A DNA stretch of 64,000 bases from an uncultured Burkholderiales bacterium (GCA_903832625.1 CAILCI010000058.1:1-64000), one strand, 5' to 3'. Numbered from the stretch's first letter, positions 53,825 through 63,635 are shown. Made by a program: numbers and translations. The notes: generated by a model not told the origin, from the sequence alone.

Positions 53825-55483
53825 TTAATTGAAAAATTTCGCCACGCTCAAGGCCGTGCGGTAAATGCCCCAAGCCAAGGGAATACCCACCGCACCCCAA
53901 GCCAACCAAACCAAAACAGGGTTGTTTTGATGGAAGGCTGCGTTGCTAGAACCCGCGTCTGCTGCTGAGGCACGTTCGTGAGCCAATTTTTTCTCCACAG
54001 CGAGCTCTTCGGCGGTCATGAAGAATTTTTGGTCAACAGGTTTGATCAGCAAATTGCAAATCAGACCAATCACCAACATGCCCACCAAGATGTACATGGT
54101 TTGGTTGTAGACCTGTTCACGTGGCAGCCCCAAGCCCAATTGGTAGTCGCGCATGTAGTTCACCACCACAGGCCCCAAAATACCCGCAGTCGCCCAAGCG
54201 GTGAGCAATCGACCGTGAATCGCGCCCACCATTTGTGTGCCAAACAAGTCAGCCAGATAAGCCGGCACCGTGGCAAAACCACCGCCGTACATGCTCAAAA
54301 TAATGCAAAACGCAGCCACGAACAGCAGCTTGCTGCCCGCCCCTGCACTCGCAGGAATGCTGGCGTACAAAATGCCGCCCAACACGAAGAAAACGACATA
54401 CGTCATTTTGCGACCGAGCTTGTCTGAAAAACTCGCCCACACAAAACGACCGCCAATGTTGAACAAACTCAACAAAGCGGTAAAGCCTGCGGCCACACCG
54501 GCGATGGCCGTCAACTGGGCTTTGTCCAAGTCCACAAACTTAGCATCCACGCCAATCAAGTTGCCGCCAAACACTTCTTGCAGCATCGGGCTGGACATGC
54601 CAATCACGCCAATGCCTGCAGAGACGTTCATACACAACACCATCCACACCAACCAAAACTGAGGAATACCCCAGACTTTGCTGACATGCACATGACCTTG
54701 CGTGATCATGGCGTTGGCCGCTTGGTTGACAGGAGGCGTCCAGCCTTCGGGTTTCCAGCCGGTGGCTGGTACGCGATAAGACAAAGCACCACCCATCATG
54801 AAGACGAAATAGATCAAGGCCATCACAATGAAGGTTTGCGTCACGCCCACATCGGTGTCGGTTGCAAACAGCTTCATCAACTCAGCCGCCATGGGTGAGC
54901 CAATCATGGCACCGCCGCCAAACCCCATGATGGCCATGCCTGTGGCCATGCCGCGACGATCGGGGAACCATTTGATCAAGGTGCTCACGGGCGAGATGTA
55001 GCCCAACCCCAAGCCAATGCCGCCAATCACGCCTGAGCCCAGCAGCATCAGCCAAAACTGGTGATTGGCCACGCCCAGCGCAGAGATCAACATGCCGCCG
55101 CACCAACAAATGGCGCTGACTACACCCGCTTTGCGCGGTCCCACACGCTCAAGCCATCCTCCCCACAAGGCAGCAGAGGAACCGAGCAGCACAAAAAACA
55201 AGGTGTACATCCAACCCAAGGTTGAAATTTTCCAGTCACACGAGCTGATGAAAAGCTCTTGGAAGAAGCCCACATCGGGTCCGCACTTGATGGCTTCTTT
55301 GATGCCCAATGCCTTAGACAAAGGCAGCCAGAACACCGAAAAACCATAGGCCATGCCAATACACAAATGTATGGCCAAAGCCGCAGGTGGAACCAGCCAG
55401 CGGTTAAAACCGGGCTGGGCAATGATGCGTTGCTTTGACAAAAAGCTGTCATTCGCAAGTTCGCTGTTTACTTCAGTGGTCAT
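53825..55483 (-). CDS. OFA-family (oxalate/formate antiporter-like) MFS transporter
   Basis: This 551-residue major facilitator has about 12 membrane segments and an extended loop between TM1 and TM2 ('ALGIKEAIKCGPDVGFFQELFISSCDWKISTLGWMYTLFF'). 'GSGVIGGIGLGLGYISPVSTLIKWFPDRRGMATGMAIMGFGGGAMIGSP' is the OFA motif. A single segment at 'LVWLAWGAVGIPLAWGIYRTALSV' ends it. The ATG at 55483 has GGAG six bases upstream. As first gene before fdsGBA it could import formate or oxalate; the substrate is inferred from context. Confidence 0.87.
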   Translation of the reverse strand: MTTEVNSELANDSFLSKQRIIAQPGFNRWLVPPAALAIHLCIGMAYGFSVFWLPLSKALGIKEAIKCGPDVGFFQELFISSCDWKISTLGWMYTLFFVLLGSSAALWGGWLERVGPRKAGVVSAICWCGGMLISALGVANHQFWLMLLGSGVIGGIGLGLGYISPVSTLIKWFPDRRGMATGMAIMGFGGGAMIGSPMAAELMKLFATDTDVGVTQTFIVMALIYFVFMMGGALSYRVPATGWKPEGWTPPVNQAANAMITQGHVHVSKVWGIPQFWLVWMVLCMNVSAGIGVIGMSSPMLQEVFGGNLIGVDAKFVDLDKAQLTAIAGVAAGFTALLSLFNIGGRFVWASFSDKLGRKMTYVVFFVLGGILYASIPASAGAGSKLLFVAAFCIILSMYGGGFATVPAYLADLFGTQMVGAIHGRLLTAWATAGILGPVVVNYMRDYQLGLGLPREQVYNQTMYILVGMLVIGLICNLLIKPVDQKFFMTAEELAVEKKLAHERASAADAGSSNAAFHQNNPVLVWLAWGAVGIPLAWGIYRTALSVAKFFN

Positions 55484-55597
55484 GTCGTCTCCTGATGGTA
55501 TTATGCTTTGACAGCACAATGATAGCTCAAACAAATTAGGTATAAACCCTTTGTAAATGGCGTTTTCAAATGCTTTATTTCTCATTGCGATTGAGTT

Positions 55598-55619
55598 AAT
55601 ATGCTCTCGTCAGCATATT
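55598..55619. promoter_or_regulatory. Palindrome upstream of formate-locus regulator
   Basis: AATATGCT-CTCGTC-AGCATATT is a perfect 8-bp inverted repeat ending 13 bases before the regulator ATG. It lies in the divergent region shared with the OFA-fds operon. It is the most obvious candidate for autoregulation or joint control. Confidence 0.45.
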
Positions 55620-55632
55620 TACTAGAAGTTGA

Positions 55633-56724
55633 ATGCATAAAGTTTCGATCACGCCGCAGTGGACGATCAGCGACAGCGAGGGAAAAAATCTGTCCCACCG
55701 TTTGCTGGACTTGCTCAGCGATGTGCAAGAGCATGGCAGCCTCTCAAGTGCTTGCAAAGCCACCGGTGGCTCGTACCGACATGCGTGGAATTTGATCAAA
55801 CAAGGTGAGCAACAAATGGGCATGCCCTTGTTGAGCATGGAACGAGGCAAAGGTTCAAACCTTACGCCGCTGGCCGAAAAGCTGGTTTGGGCGGGTTACC
55901 GCATCAGCGCGCGCCTCACGCCTTTGTTGGAAACCTTGTCCTCCGAGTTGGAGAGCGAAATCTCCAAAGTTCTGCCGATTAAAAATGATGTGCTCAAAGT
56001 GCATGCCAGCCACGGATTCGCGGTTGAAAAGCTGATCGAAACCCTGCTGGCCAAAGGCAACAACGTCGAGCGCAAATATGTCGGCAGCCAAGAGTCGGTG
56101 GCCTCGTTGTTTGAGGGCAATTGTGAGTTGGCGGGCTTTCATATTCCGCAAGGCGAATTTGAGAACATTGCTTTTGAGCATTACGCCAAGTGGCTCCATC
56201 TCAAACGCAGCCTAATCATTCACATCGCCACCAGACGCCAAGGGCTGATGGTGGCCCAAGGCAATCCCCTAGAAATTTATTCGGTCTCCGATTTGACTAA
56301 GCCCGGTGTGCGTTTTGTCAATCGGCAACCCAGTTCAGGCACTTATTTTTTGTTGCAGTGTTTCTTGAAAAAAGCCAAGATTGATCCCGCAAAAATCACC
56401 GGTTTCACTCAAAGTGAATTCACCCATGCCGCCGTGGCCGCGTATGTTGCCAGCGGAATGGCCGATGTGTGCATAGGCGTGGAGCCGCCCTCTCGGCGCT
56501 TCAAGCTGGACTTCATTCCCTTGGCCAGTGAGCGATACTTCTTGTTGTGCAACAAAGAAGACCTTAACTCGGCACATCTTCAGGCTGTGTTGGACGTCCT
56601 CACAGACCCGCAGTTTCAGCAATCGATCAATGATTTGCCCGGCTATACGGCGGAACACTGTGGCAAGGTTGAAACGCTGCAGCAAGCCTTTCCCAACGCT
56701 TTTGCTTCTAAGAGGAGCAAATGA
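55633..56724 (+). CDS. ModE-like helix-turn-helix regulator with periplasmic-binding-like domain
   Basis: This 363-residue protein has an N-terminal LysR/ModE-type helix-turn-helix ('RLLDLLSDVQEHGSLSSACKATGGSYRHAWNLIKQGEQQMGMPLLSMERGKGSNLTPLAEKLV', about residues 20-85). A PBP_like domain follows ('LKVHASHGFAVEKLIETLLAKGNNVERKYVGSQESVASLFEGNCELAGFHIP'), of the class that relates to molybdate-binding proteins. Divergent to a molybdenum-dependent formate dehydrogenase operon, it probably couples its expression to formate or molybdenum status. It overlaps the nitroreductase start by four bases. Confidence 0.85.
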   Translation: MHKVSITPQWTISDSEGKNLSHRLLDLLSDVQEHGSLSSACKATGGSYRHAWNLIKQGEQQMGMPLLSMERGKGSNLTPLAEKLVWAGYRISARLTPLLETLSSELESEISKVLPIKNDVLKVHASHGFAVEKLIETLLAKGNNVERKYVGSQESVASLFEGNCELAGFHIPQGEFENIAFEHYAKWLHLKRSLIIHIATRRQGLMVAQGNPLEIYSVSDLTKPGVRFVNRQPSSGTYFLLQCFLKKAKIDPAKITGFTQSEFTHAAVAAYVASGMADVCIGVEPPSRRFKLDFIPLASERYFLLCNKEDLNSAHLQAVLDVLTDPQFQQSINDLPGYTAEHCGKVETLQQAFPNAFASKRSK

Positions 56725-57299
56725 TGGACACACGAAATCCGCTGTTTGCCTTGATGGTTGAGAGATCAAACACCGCGCCCAAGCGGTTGGTGGCGCCGGG
56801 ACCCACGCACGAACAGTTGCAGCTCATTTTTAGCGCAGCAGCCCAAGCTCCCGATCACGGTCGCATCAGGCCTTGGCGGTTTGTGCTTGTGCCATCGCAT
56901 AAAAGGGAAGATCTGGGCCAAGCCTTTGTGCAAGCGCTTCAAATGCGCGACATACAAGCGGGTCCAGCCCAGCTGCAGGCGGCTTATGAAAAAGCCTTTC
57001 GCGCCCCCTGTTTGATGCTGGCCGTTCTCGATAAAGCGCCGACTCAGGCTGAGATAGAAACCTCAGAACGCTTGATTTCATTGGGCTGCGCCGTGCAAAA
57101 CATGTTGCTGATGGCGCAAACATTGAGATTAGGAAGCGGGATCACCAGCGGAAAAGCTATGAATGCGCCCAGCTTGCGCTCGCTGTTTCAATTGACCGAG
57201 CACGAACAAGGTGTGTGCTTTTTGAATTTCGGCACCGTATCAACAACAAAGCCCGCACGCAGCAGGCCTGTTGTAGAGGAGTTTGTCAGCAGCTTGTGA
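56721..57299 (+). CDS. Nitroreductase-family protein (YdjA-like)
   Basis: This 192-residue FMN-dependent nitroreductase-like protein has 'RLVAPGPTHEQLQLIFSAAAQAPDHGRIRPWRFVLVPSHKREDLGQAF' and 'GCAVQNMLLMAQTLRLGSGITSGKAMNAPSLRSLFQL', as in the single-domain YdjA subgroup. It is cotranscribed with the formate-locus regulator (ATGATG at the junction). Its substrate is unknown. Confidence 0.86.
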   Translation: MMDTRNPLFALMVERSNTAPKRLVAPGPTHEQLQLIFSAAAQAPDHGRIRPWRFVLVPSHKREDLGQAFVQALQMRDIQAGPAQLQAAYEKAFRAPCLMLAVLDKAPTQAEIETSERLISLGCAVQNMLLMAQTLRLGSGITSGKAMNAPSLRSLFQLTEHEQGVCFLNFGTVSTTKPARSRPVVEEFVSSL

Positions 57300-57328
57300 T
57301 GAAACAAGGTAGTGACAAACTCACTGAG

Positions 57329-59251
57329 TTAGAGTGCTTTCACCGCGCCTGTAGAAGCCGTCAAATATCCCACCGCAGAACCAAAACGGTCTTTGTAGTT
57401 TTGGCGCATCAAGGGGTCTAACGCTTCTTTGACCTTGTCGTGCAACTTGGCCACCCAGTCGCCTGCATGTTGGAAGTTGCTGGTGATGTACATGAAGCCG
57501 TTGAGGTCATCCACCACACCCAAGCCTGTGGCCTCAGCGCCCGAGGGCATGGACATGAGGCGGCTCAACTTTTTGGTGTCTACGTTGTAGGCCCACAAGA
57601 AGTTGTTGACGTGCGAATTGGTGTCTTCACCAATGAACAAGGTGCGCAGTTTTTCCGAGAACTTCAGGTTGTCGGGGTTGGAGATTTTGTCGGGATTGGC
57701 CAAGTTGCCCAAAGCGTCTTGCGCAATGTCTTCGCCCATCAACAAAGCGCGCGTTTGTGAGGGAACCCATTCACTGGCAATGGCCGCGCCTTGGGTGTCT
57801 TTTTGCCCTCCGCTCAAGCTGTGCGCCACGATGCCACCTGCGATCAAGGCCTTGTCAACTGTCACGCCATGCACGGCGTCCCAGCCTTTGCCGCCTTTGA
57901 CCATCGAGTCTTGGATGTAAGATAACGCTGAGTAAGCCACTTTGTCTTTGATGTTGACCGTTGTGCCTTCCATTTTGGTGAAAGCCATGCTCGCGCCCAC
58001 CAAATAGGCATAGCGGTGGGTTTCCAAGAAAGCAGCCGCTTTCTCCATGCCAGGCTTAACTTTGACCCAGTTGGCCACGCCGCCCAAATAAATTTTGGTG
58101 AAGCTCGTATCGCTGGGGTCGGCCTTGAGCACCGTCATGATGTCGGCGGGTTTCAAGGTGTTGGCGAGTTTTTCGATTTCATCGCTGGTCGCGTGACCGA
58201 GTTTGATCCAGCTCAGTTTGGCACCGGCGTCTGCCGGGTTGAGCGAAAAGCCCTCGCCCACTTTGGCGACATACAAGGTGCCGGCAGACAAGGTTTTTTC
58301 TTTGTCGGCGACGAACATGAACAGGCCGCCGTTGGTGGCGTCGTCGCCCATCAACACGGTGCGGTTGTCAGGCATGACTTGCACCAATTCGTGCGAAATG
58401 CGACCCATGCAGAAGTGTTTGACGATGCTGCCCGTGCCGTCTGGGTTGACCGTGACTTCTGGCAAATGCCCGTAGTGGTAAGGGTTCGCAATGCCTTCTT
58501 GGCCAAACACGTTTTTGCTGAAGGCTTTGAACACTTTGTTGTCGGCGATGAAATGCGCGTCGGGTTCGTATTCTTCGCTGGACAAATGGGTGTTCCAAGG
58601 CGAGAGGCTGGAGCCGCAGGTGATCCACAGCGCTTGCACCGACGAGGTGTCCACATTGTGGTACTTGACCAAGCTGAGTTTGCCCGTTGTGGGGTCTTGG
58701 TCGAGGGTCAGCACGGCAATCGGAGAAGGCAAGGTGCCGTAAGTCAGGGCACCGCTTTGGTCGGCGTTGTTGTATTCGAACTGAACCACCGCAAACACAG
58801 CATTGCCTTTGACACCCGCCACCGTGGCTTTGGGCAGTTTGAGCAGCGATGTGCCGTCGGGGCAATCCGAGAAGAACTGGCGTTCTTTGCCTGACACAGA
58901 CTTGTCAATAATGGGTTGGTTGACGATGTTGTAGTAACCACCTGCCAACACCTTGCCGCCTTTGCCATCGCTGACCATGTCGCCAGTGATGAAAAATGGC
59001 TCATAGGCCAGTTTGTAACTTTGTTTGCTGCCGTCTTGAAAACTGATGTCCAGACCCGAGCCCACTGCCGTGGTGGCCATGGCCGCGGCTTGCGCCAAGC
59101 TGGGCGCGGGCATTGAGCTGAAAGTGGCTGAGGCAAAAGCTTTTGAGCCATTTTCGGCTGCAAAAGCGCTCAAACCCGACAAAGGCAGCATAGGCGCTGC
59201 GGCCATGATTTTGAGGATGGAACGACGGCTAGAAGTGTTCGAATGTGTCAT
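57329..59251 (-). CDS. phoX: PhoX-type (DUF839) phosphatase, Tat-exported
   Basis: This 640-residue DUF839/PhoX-like protein begins 'MTHSNTSSRRSILKIMAAAPMLPLSGLSAFA', a Tat leader with an SRRSILK twin-arginine motif. PhoX proteins are Ca/Fe-dependent periplasmic alkaline phosphatases that release phosphate from organic esters. Visible family stretches include 'YEPFFITGDMVSDGKGGKVLAGGYYN', 'SSLSPWNTHLSSEEYEPDAHF' and 'NLKFSEKLRTLFIGEDTNSHVNNFLWAYNV'. The start is the MTHSN ATG; the ORF track extends ten residues further. Confidence 0.88.
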   Translation of the reverse strand: MTHSNTSSRRSILKIMAAAPMLPLSGLSAFAAENGSKAFASATFSSMPAPSLAQAAAMATTAVGSGLDISFQDGSKQSYKLAYEPFFITGDMVSDGKGGKVLAGGYYNIVNQPIIDKSVSGKERQFFSDCPDGTSLLKLPKATVAGVKGNAVFAVVQFEYNNADQSGALTYGTLPSPIAVLTLDQDPTTGKLSLVKYHNVDTSSVQALWITCGSSLSPWNTHLSSEEYEPDAHFIADNKVFKAFSKNVFGQEGIANPYHYGHLPEVTVNPDGTGSIVKHFCMGRISHELVQVMPDNRTVLMGDDATNGGLFMFVADKEKTLSAGTLYVAKVGEGFSLNPADAGAKLSWIKLGHATSDEIEKLANTLKPADIMTVLKADPSDTSFTKIYLGGVANWVKVKPGMEKAAAFLETHRYAYLVGASMAFTKMEGTTVNIKDKVAYSALSYIQDSMVKGGKGWDAVHGVTVDKALIAGGIVAHSLSGGQKDTQGAAIASEWVPSQTRALLMGEDIAQDALGNLANPDKISNPDNLKFSEKLRTLFIGEDTNSHVNNFLWAYNVDTKKLSRLMSMPSGAEATGLGVVDDLNGFMYITSNFQHAGDWVAKLHDKVKEALDPLMRQNYKDRFGSAVGYLTASTGAVKAL

Positions 59252-59284
59252 GGTGTCTAGAAGGTCTTCAAAAGAAACCATCCT

Positions 59285-59302
59285 AGGTTTTGTTTATGAC
59301 AG
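59285..59302 (-). promoter_or_regulatory. Possible Pho box (half) upstream of phoX
   Basis: On the minus strand CTGTCATAAACAAAACCT begins with a perfect PhoB heptamer CTGTCAT plus the usual AT-rich spacer; the second heptamer (AAAACCT) is poor. It lies 34-51 bases before the phoX start codon. A phosphate-starvation site would fit a PhoX gene, but the evidence is one half-site. Confidence 0.35.
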
Positions 59303-59313
59303 CTGCATGAAGA

Positions 59314-60048
59314 TCACTGCTTTGGGCTTGCCGTTTCGCTGGGATGCTCTGCTTCTTTTTCTGCCTCGGCTTGCGCGGCTTCTTGATCTGCCAATGCCTT
59401 GAGCTCCCATGCTTGAACAAACGCTTGAATGTAAGCGGCACTTTGGGCTTGGTTAGCCGATTGCGCGAGTTCCTGCGCAGTGTTTCCGTTTTTGTTGGTG
59501 ACGGTTGGGTCTGCGCCCTCTTCTAACAAGAGTTTCACGGCCAAGGGCGACTTGCTGTAGAAAGCAGCCATCATCAGGGGCGTGTTGCCATCGGGCGACT
59601 CCGCATCGATGTAGGCGCTTTGGTCGAGTAACAAACGCATCATGGCGATGTGGCCTTTGCTGGCGGCGTAATGCAGCGGCGACCAGCCTGGGCGATTGAC
59701 TTCTGCGCCTTGTGCGATCAACAACTCCGCGATGTCGACTTGGTTGTGAATGGCGGCCAGCATCAGCGCAGATTCGCCTTGGGGGTTGTCGACATTGACG
59801 CGTGTGCGGGGGTCATGGAGCAGCAGCTTGGCGGTTTTTGTGGCGTCAGACTCAATGGCGACGATCAAGGCGGGTGTGAGGTTTTCGCTCGGGCTGTTGG
59901 GGTCAAAACCGACAGCAATCAGGCTGCTGACTGTGGCGTCATTGTCGAGCTTGATGGCACGAAAAAAAGCATCAAACGAACCAGCTTCCACAGAAGAAAA
60001 TCCAATAAAAACATATAGATATATGAAATATTTAAAGTATTTTCTCAT
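59314..60048 (-). CDS. Ankyrin-repeat protein with signal peptide
   Basis: This 244-residue protein has signal peptide 'MRKYFKYFIYLYVFIGFSSVEA' then five ankyrin-like repeats at about residues 55-205, with 'GESALMLAAIHNQVDIAELLIAQGAEVNRPGWSPLHYAASKGHIAMMRLLLDQSAYIDAESPDGNTPLMMAAFYSKSPLAVKLLLEEGADPT' the clearest. An acidic, Ala/Glu-rich C-terminal tail ends it. It overlaps tatD by four bases and is probably periplasmic. No function can be assigned. Confidence 0.88.
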   Translation of the reverse strand: MRKYFKYFIYLYVFIGFSSVEAGSFDAFFRAIKLDNDATVSSLIAVGFDPNSPSENLTPALIVAIESDATKTAKLLLHDPRTRVNVDNPQGESALMLAAIHNQVDIAELLIAQGAEVNRPGWSPLHYAASKGHIAMMRLLLDQSAYIDAESPDGNTPLMMAAFYSKSPLAVKLLLEEGADPTVTNKNGNTAQELAQSANQAQSAAYIQAFVQAWELKALADQEAAQAEAEKEAEHPSETASPKQ

Positions 60049-60839
60049 TTTGAAATGGCGCTAAAAAGTTGGTCAAAATTACGACTCGTGGCTTCGGCCA
60101 CCGCTTGCACGGTGATGCCTTTGATGTCCGCAATTTGCTGCGCCACAAACGGCACATACGACGGATTATTGGTTTTACCGCGAAACGGCACGGGCGCAAG
60201 ATAGGGGCTGTCGGTTTCAATCAGAATGCGCTCTAGCGGCACAAATTGCGCCACATCCCGCAAATCTTGGGCATTTTTGAAGGTCAAGATGCCAGAAAAC
60301 GAGATGTAAAAGCCCAAATCCAGCCCTGCCCTCGCCACCTCGGCGGTTTCGGTAAAGCAATGGAACACACCGCCCGCACTGCCCGCCGAGCCGTCTTCGC
60401 CCTCTTCTTTGAGCAAGCGGATGGTGTCCTCAGACGCGCTGCGGGTGTGGATGATGAGCGGCAACTGGGTGTGCTGCGCCGCCCGAATGTGGGTGCGAAA
60501 ACGCTCGCGCTGCCATTCCATGTCGGCCACGCTGCGGCCTTCTAAGCGGAAATAGTCCAAGCCCGTCTCGCCAATGCCGACCACGCGGGGGAGTTTGGCG
60601 CGCTCTAACAAGTCGTCCAGACTGGGTTCTTGCACATCGTCGTTGTCGGGATGCACGCCCACGGTGGCCCAAAAATTGTCATAGGTCGTGGCCAGCGCGT
60701 GGACTTCGTGAAAACGCTCCAAGCTGGTGCTGATGACCAAGGCGCGTGTGACCTGCGCTTGTTGCATGTCGGCACGAATGGTGTCGATGTTTTGCATCAA
60801 CTCAGGAAAATTTAGATGGCAATGCGAATCTGTGAACAT
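60045..60839 (-). CDS. tatD: TatD-family metal-dependent hydrolase
   Basis: This 264-residue TIM-barrel metallohydrolase begins 'MFTDSHCHLNFPEL' (metal-binding HxH), with 'GIGETGLDYFRLEGRSVADMEWQRERFRTHI' and 'RILIETDSPYLAPVPFRGKTNNPSYVPFVAQQIADIKG'. TatD proteins are Mg-dependent DNases or hydrolases. The start is the MFTDSH ATG. It follows holB, and the pilZ gene that often separates the two in relatives is not seen. Confidence 0.93.
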   Translation of the reverse strand: MFTDSHCHLNFPELMQNIDTIRADMQQAQVTRALVISTSLERFHEVHALATTYDNFWATVGVHPDNDDVQEPSLDDLLERAKLPRVVGIGETGLDYFRLEGRSVADMEWQRERFRTHIRAAQHTQLPLIIHTRSASEDTIRLLKEEGEDGSAGSAGGVFHCFTETAEVARAGLDLGFYISFSGILTFKNAQDLRDVAQFVPLERILIETDSPYLAPVPFRGKTNNPSYVPFVAQQIADIKGITVQAVAEATSRNFDQLFSAISK

Positions 60840-60884
60840 GTCAAAACCCAAGTAAAAACGTGTTGATAGCCCAACCGAAGGGGC

Positions 60885-61940
60885 TCAAGCCCTTGGCGCT
60901 GAGGTGCGCTGCGCTTTGTCGGCACTGTGGCGCATCGCCATCTGTGCACCTGCGGCCAAGGCTTCCACCATCAGGCCGGGGTTGTAAGGATGTTCTGCGG
61001 TACGCAGGCTCTGGGACAAGTCTTTCGCCCATTGGGTCAGCGAGGCCATGCTGCCCGCCGTGGGCAAATCGGCTGGCAAGAAAAAACGTGGCGCTGCGCC
61101 GGCGTGTGAAGCCAGCAAGTCGTGACAGAGTTTTTGCAGCGCCGAGATGATTTGCGCGGGCGTGCTGTCGGACAAGCTGCTCAAATCGCCGCGTTGCGCG
61201 GCTTTAGGCAATGCCGCCCAGTGACTGGCTTTGAGGCCGGTGTTGGCGAGCATGAGCGCGTCTTCAGGACGACCTCCGGCGGCGCGCAACAAGCTGGGCG
61301 CATCGGCAGCGGGCAGGCCTTGTTCACTGAGCCATTGCAGCGACTGCGGTTCATCCGGCCAAGCCATGTTGTGCATTTGGCAGCGGCTGCGGATGGTGGG
61401 CAACAGTTGGTGCGCGGCTTCGCTGGCGAGCACAAAACGGGTTTCACCCGGTGGCTCTTCCAGGGTTTTGAGGATGGTGTTGGCCGTCACATGGTTCATG
61501 CGTTCGGCGGGGTAAATCAAGACGACTTTGGTGCTGCCGCCAGAACGGGTTTGCTGGGTGAAGGCCACCATGTCGCGGGCAGCTTCGACGCGAATTTCTT
61601 TGCTGGGTTTGCGTTTTTTGTCGTCGAGGTCTTTTTGGGTTTTCTCATCCAGCGGCCAGCCCAGCTCCAGAGCCAAGGTTTCGGGCATGAGCACCGCTAA
61701 ATCGGCATGGGTGCGCACATCGACCGCGTGGCAGCTTTTGCACTGGTAGCAAGCGCCTTGCGGAGTGGGTTGCTCGCACAACCAAGTGCGTGCCAATTCC
61801 AGCCCCAAGCTGTATTGGCCCAAGCCAGACGGGCCTTGCAGCAGCCACGCATGGCCTTGGCGCGTCAGCAAGCTGCTGAGTTGGTGTTGCAGCCAAGGCC
61901 CCAGCGTTGGGCGCACTTGAGGTTTTTCTTTGTCGCTCAT
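60885..61940 (-). CDS. holB: DNA polymerase III delta' subunit
   Basis: HolB (351 residues) is part of the sliding-clamp loader. AAA+ features: P-loop-like '[27 protein letters not shown]' lacking the Lys, zinc-binding cysteines in '[10 protein letters not shown]', and sensor I region '[36 protein letters not shown]'. A degenerate P-loop is normal for delta'. ATG at 61940 overlaps the tmk stop as ATGA. Confidence 0.92.
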   Translation of the reverse strand: MSDKEKPQVRPTLGPWLQHQLSSLLTRQGHAWLLQGPSGLGQYSLGLELARTWLCEQPTPQGACYQCKSCHAVDVRTHADLAVLMPETLALELGWPLDEKTQKDLDDKKRKPSKEIRVEAARDMVAFTQQTRSGGSTKVVLIYPAERMNHVTANTILKTLEEPPGETRFVLASEAAHQLLPTIRSRCQMHNMAWPDEPQSLQWLSEQGLPAADAPSLLRAAGGRPEDALMLANTGLKASHWAALPKAAQRGDLSSLSDSTPAQIISALQKLCHDLLASHAGAAPRFFLPADLPTAGSMASLTQWAKDLSQSLRTAEHPYNPGLMVEALAAGAQMAMRHSADKAQRTSAPRA

Positions 61941-62575
61941 GCGCTTAACCAACCCCGCTGCACCAAGCTGGCGTGTAATTGCGCCCACACCGCCTCACGC
62001 GCTTGCGCCGCATTGAGGCGCACAAAACGCGCTGCGTCGGCTTCGGCGCGAGCGGCATAGCCGTCAGACACGGCCTGAAAAAACGCCACCGGCTGAGATT
62101 CAAACCGATCTGGCACACGCGCTGCGGCCAGCCGCTGCGCGGCAATGGCGGGGTCGAGTTCAAACCAAACCGTGACATCCGGTTGACGCAATCCGTGTGC
62201 GGAGGTTTGTACCCACGCTTCTAATTGGCGCAAGACCGTCAGGTCAAAACCGCGCCCGCCGCCTTGGTAGGCGAAGGTGGCGTCGGTGAAGCGGTCGCAC
62301 AACACCACATCGCCACGCGCCAAAGCCGGTTCGATGACTTGTTGCAAATGATCGCGCCGCGCGGCAAACACCAGCAAAGATTCGGTCAGCGAATCCATGG
62401 CGTCATGCAGCACCATCTCGCGTAGCTTTTCAGCCAAAGGCGTGCCGCCTGGCTCGCGGGTGAGCGTGACTTGGCGACCTTGTTGGGCGAAGGCTTGCGC
62501 CAAGGCCTCGATGTGCGTGGACTTGCCCGCGCCGTCGATGCCTTCAAAGCTGATGAATAAACCTGTGCTGGACAT
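61937..62575 (-). CDS. tmk: Thymidylate kinase
   Basis: Tmk (212 residues) phosphorylates dTMP. P-loop '[19 protein letters not shown]', '[21 protein letters not shown]' and LID-region '[18 protein letters not shown]' are all present. The start '[12 protein letters not shown]' is used; the ORF-track protein adds about 70 unrelated residues from inside mltG. It starts 5 bases after the mltG stop. Confidence 0.96.
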   Translation of the reverse strand: MSSTGLFISFEGIDGAGKSTHIEALAQAFAQQGRQVTLTREPGGTPLAEKLREMVLHDAMDSLTESLLVFAARRDHLQQVIEPALARGDVVLCDRFTDATFAYQGGGRGFDLTVLRQLEAWVQTSAHGLRQPDVTVWFELDPAIAAQRLAAARVPDRFESQPVAFFQAVSDGYAARAEADAARFVRLNAAQAREAVWAQLHASLVQRGWLSA

Positions 62576-62580
62576 ACGCT

Positions 62581-63588
62581 CTATTTTGCCTGCCCTGCTT
62601 TGAGCTGAAATTTCGCCACGGCTTGGTTGTGTTCTTCCAGCGTCGCGCTGAATTGGCTGCTGCCGTCGCCGCGCGCCACAAAGTACAAGGCATCGCTTTT
62701 GGCGGGTTGCACGGCGGCCAGCAAAGCATTTTTGCCGGGCATGGCGATGGGCGTGGGCGGCAAGCCTTTGCGGGTGTAGGTGTTCCACGGCGTGTCGGTG
62801 TGCAAGTCGGCGCGGTGCAAATTGCCGTCAAAGGCTTCGCCCATGCCGTAGATGACCGTAGGGTCGGTTTGCAGCGGCATGTCAATGCGCAAACGGTTGT
62901 GAAACACGCTGCTGATCATGCTGCGGTCGCTCTCGCGGCCTGTTTCTTTTTCGATCACGCTGGCCAAAATCAAGGCTTCTTCGGGCGTTGTGACTTGGAT
63001 ATTGGCTTGGCGCGCTTCCCAAACTTGCGCCAGTTGTTTGTTCATGGCGTGAGCGGCACGCTGCATGAGGTGTAACTCGGAGCTGCCTTTGCCGTAGGTG
63101 TAGGTGTCGGGGAAAAACCGACCTTCAGGCGCGACGCCGGGCAAGCCCAATTGGTGCATCAATTCTTCGTTGCTCAGGTTTTGGGTGTCGTGCTTCAAGC
63201 CGTCGGCTTTGCTGAGCGCGGCACGAAACTGCTTGAAAGTCCAGCCGTCAATCAGTGTGACGGCTTTGAGACTTTCTTCGCCGCGCGTGAGTTTGCGCAG
63301 CAAGTCCAAAGGCGTGTTGCCCTGCGCCAATTCGTAACTGCCCGCGCGCAGCTTGCGTGATTGGCCGCTGTATTTGAACAAGGCAAACAGCAATTCGGGG
63401 TTGACGTTCACACCCGAATCGACCACGACCACCGCCATTTCACGCACCGAGGTTTGCGGTTCAATGGACACATCGACCAGTTGTGCCTTGAGCGACAAAG
63501 GCGAATACAGCCAAGCCGTGACGCCTGCGCCCGAGAGAATCAGCAGGCTCAAAAACAGCAAAAAAACGCGCTTGATAAGCTTGAACAC
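62581..63588 (-). CDS. mltG: Endolytic murein transglycosylase
   Basis: MltG (335 residues) cuts nascent glycan strands and ends polymerisation. N-terminal TM '[23 protein letters not shown]', a LysM-like region, then the YceG domain with the catalytic Glu in '[46 protein letters not shown]'. A GTG start at 63588 with AGGG upstream removes about 23 residues of the ORF-track sequence that reads into the divergent promoter region. Confidence 0.92.
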   Translation of the reverse strand: MFKLIKRVFLLFLSLLILSGAGVTAWLYSPLSLKAQLVDVSIEPQTSVREMAVVVVDSGVNVNPELLFALFKYSGQSRKLRAGSYELAQGNTPLDLLRKLTRGEESLKAVTLIDGWTFKQFRAALSKADGLKHDTQNLSNEELMHQLGLPGVAPEGRFFPDTYTYGKGSSELHLMQRAAHAMNKQLAQVWEARQANIQVTTPEEALILASVIEKETGRESDRSMISSVFHNRLRIDMPLQTDPTVIYGMGEAFDGNLHRADLHTDTPWNTYTRKGLPPTPIAMPGKNALLAAVQPAKSDALYFVARGDGSSQFSATLEEHNQAVAKFQLKAGQAK

Positions 63589-63635
63589 AACCCTGTTCCT
63601 GTGAGGTTCATCAGAGAGAGGATGATAATTCACGC

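Noticed and set aside
57319-57331. AACTC-ACT-GAGTT repeat between nitroreductase and phoX
   Set aside because: Only five pairs, no T-run, and it partly lies in the phoX stop region; too weak to annotate.
61850-61880. holB P-loop lacking the lysine
   Set aside because: Degenerate nucleotide-binding motif is normal for delta' subunits, so not evidence of damage.
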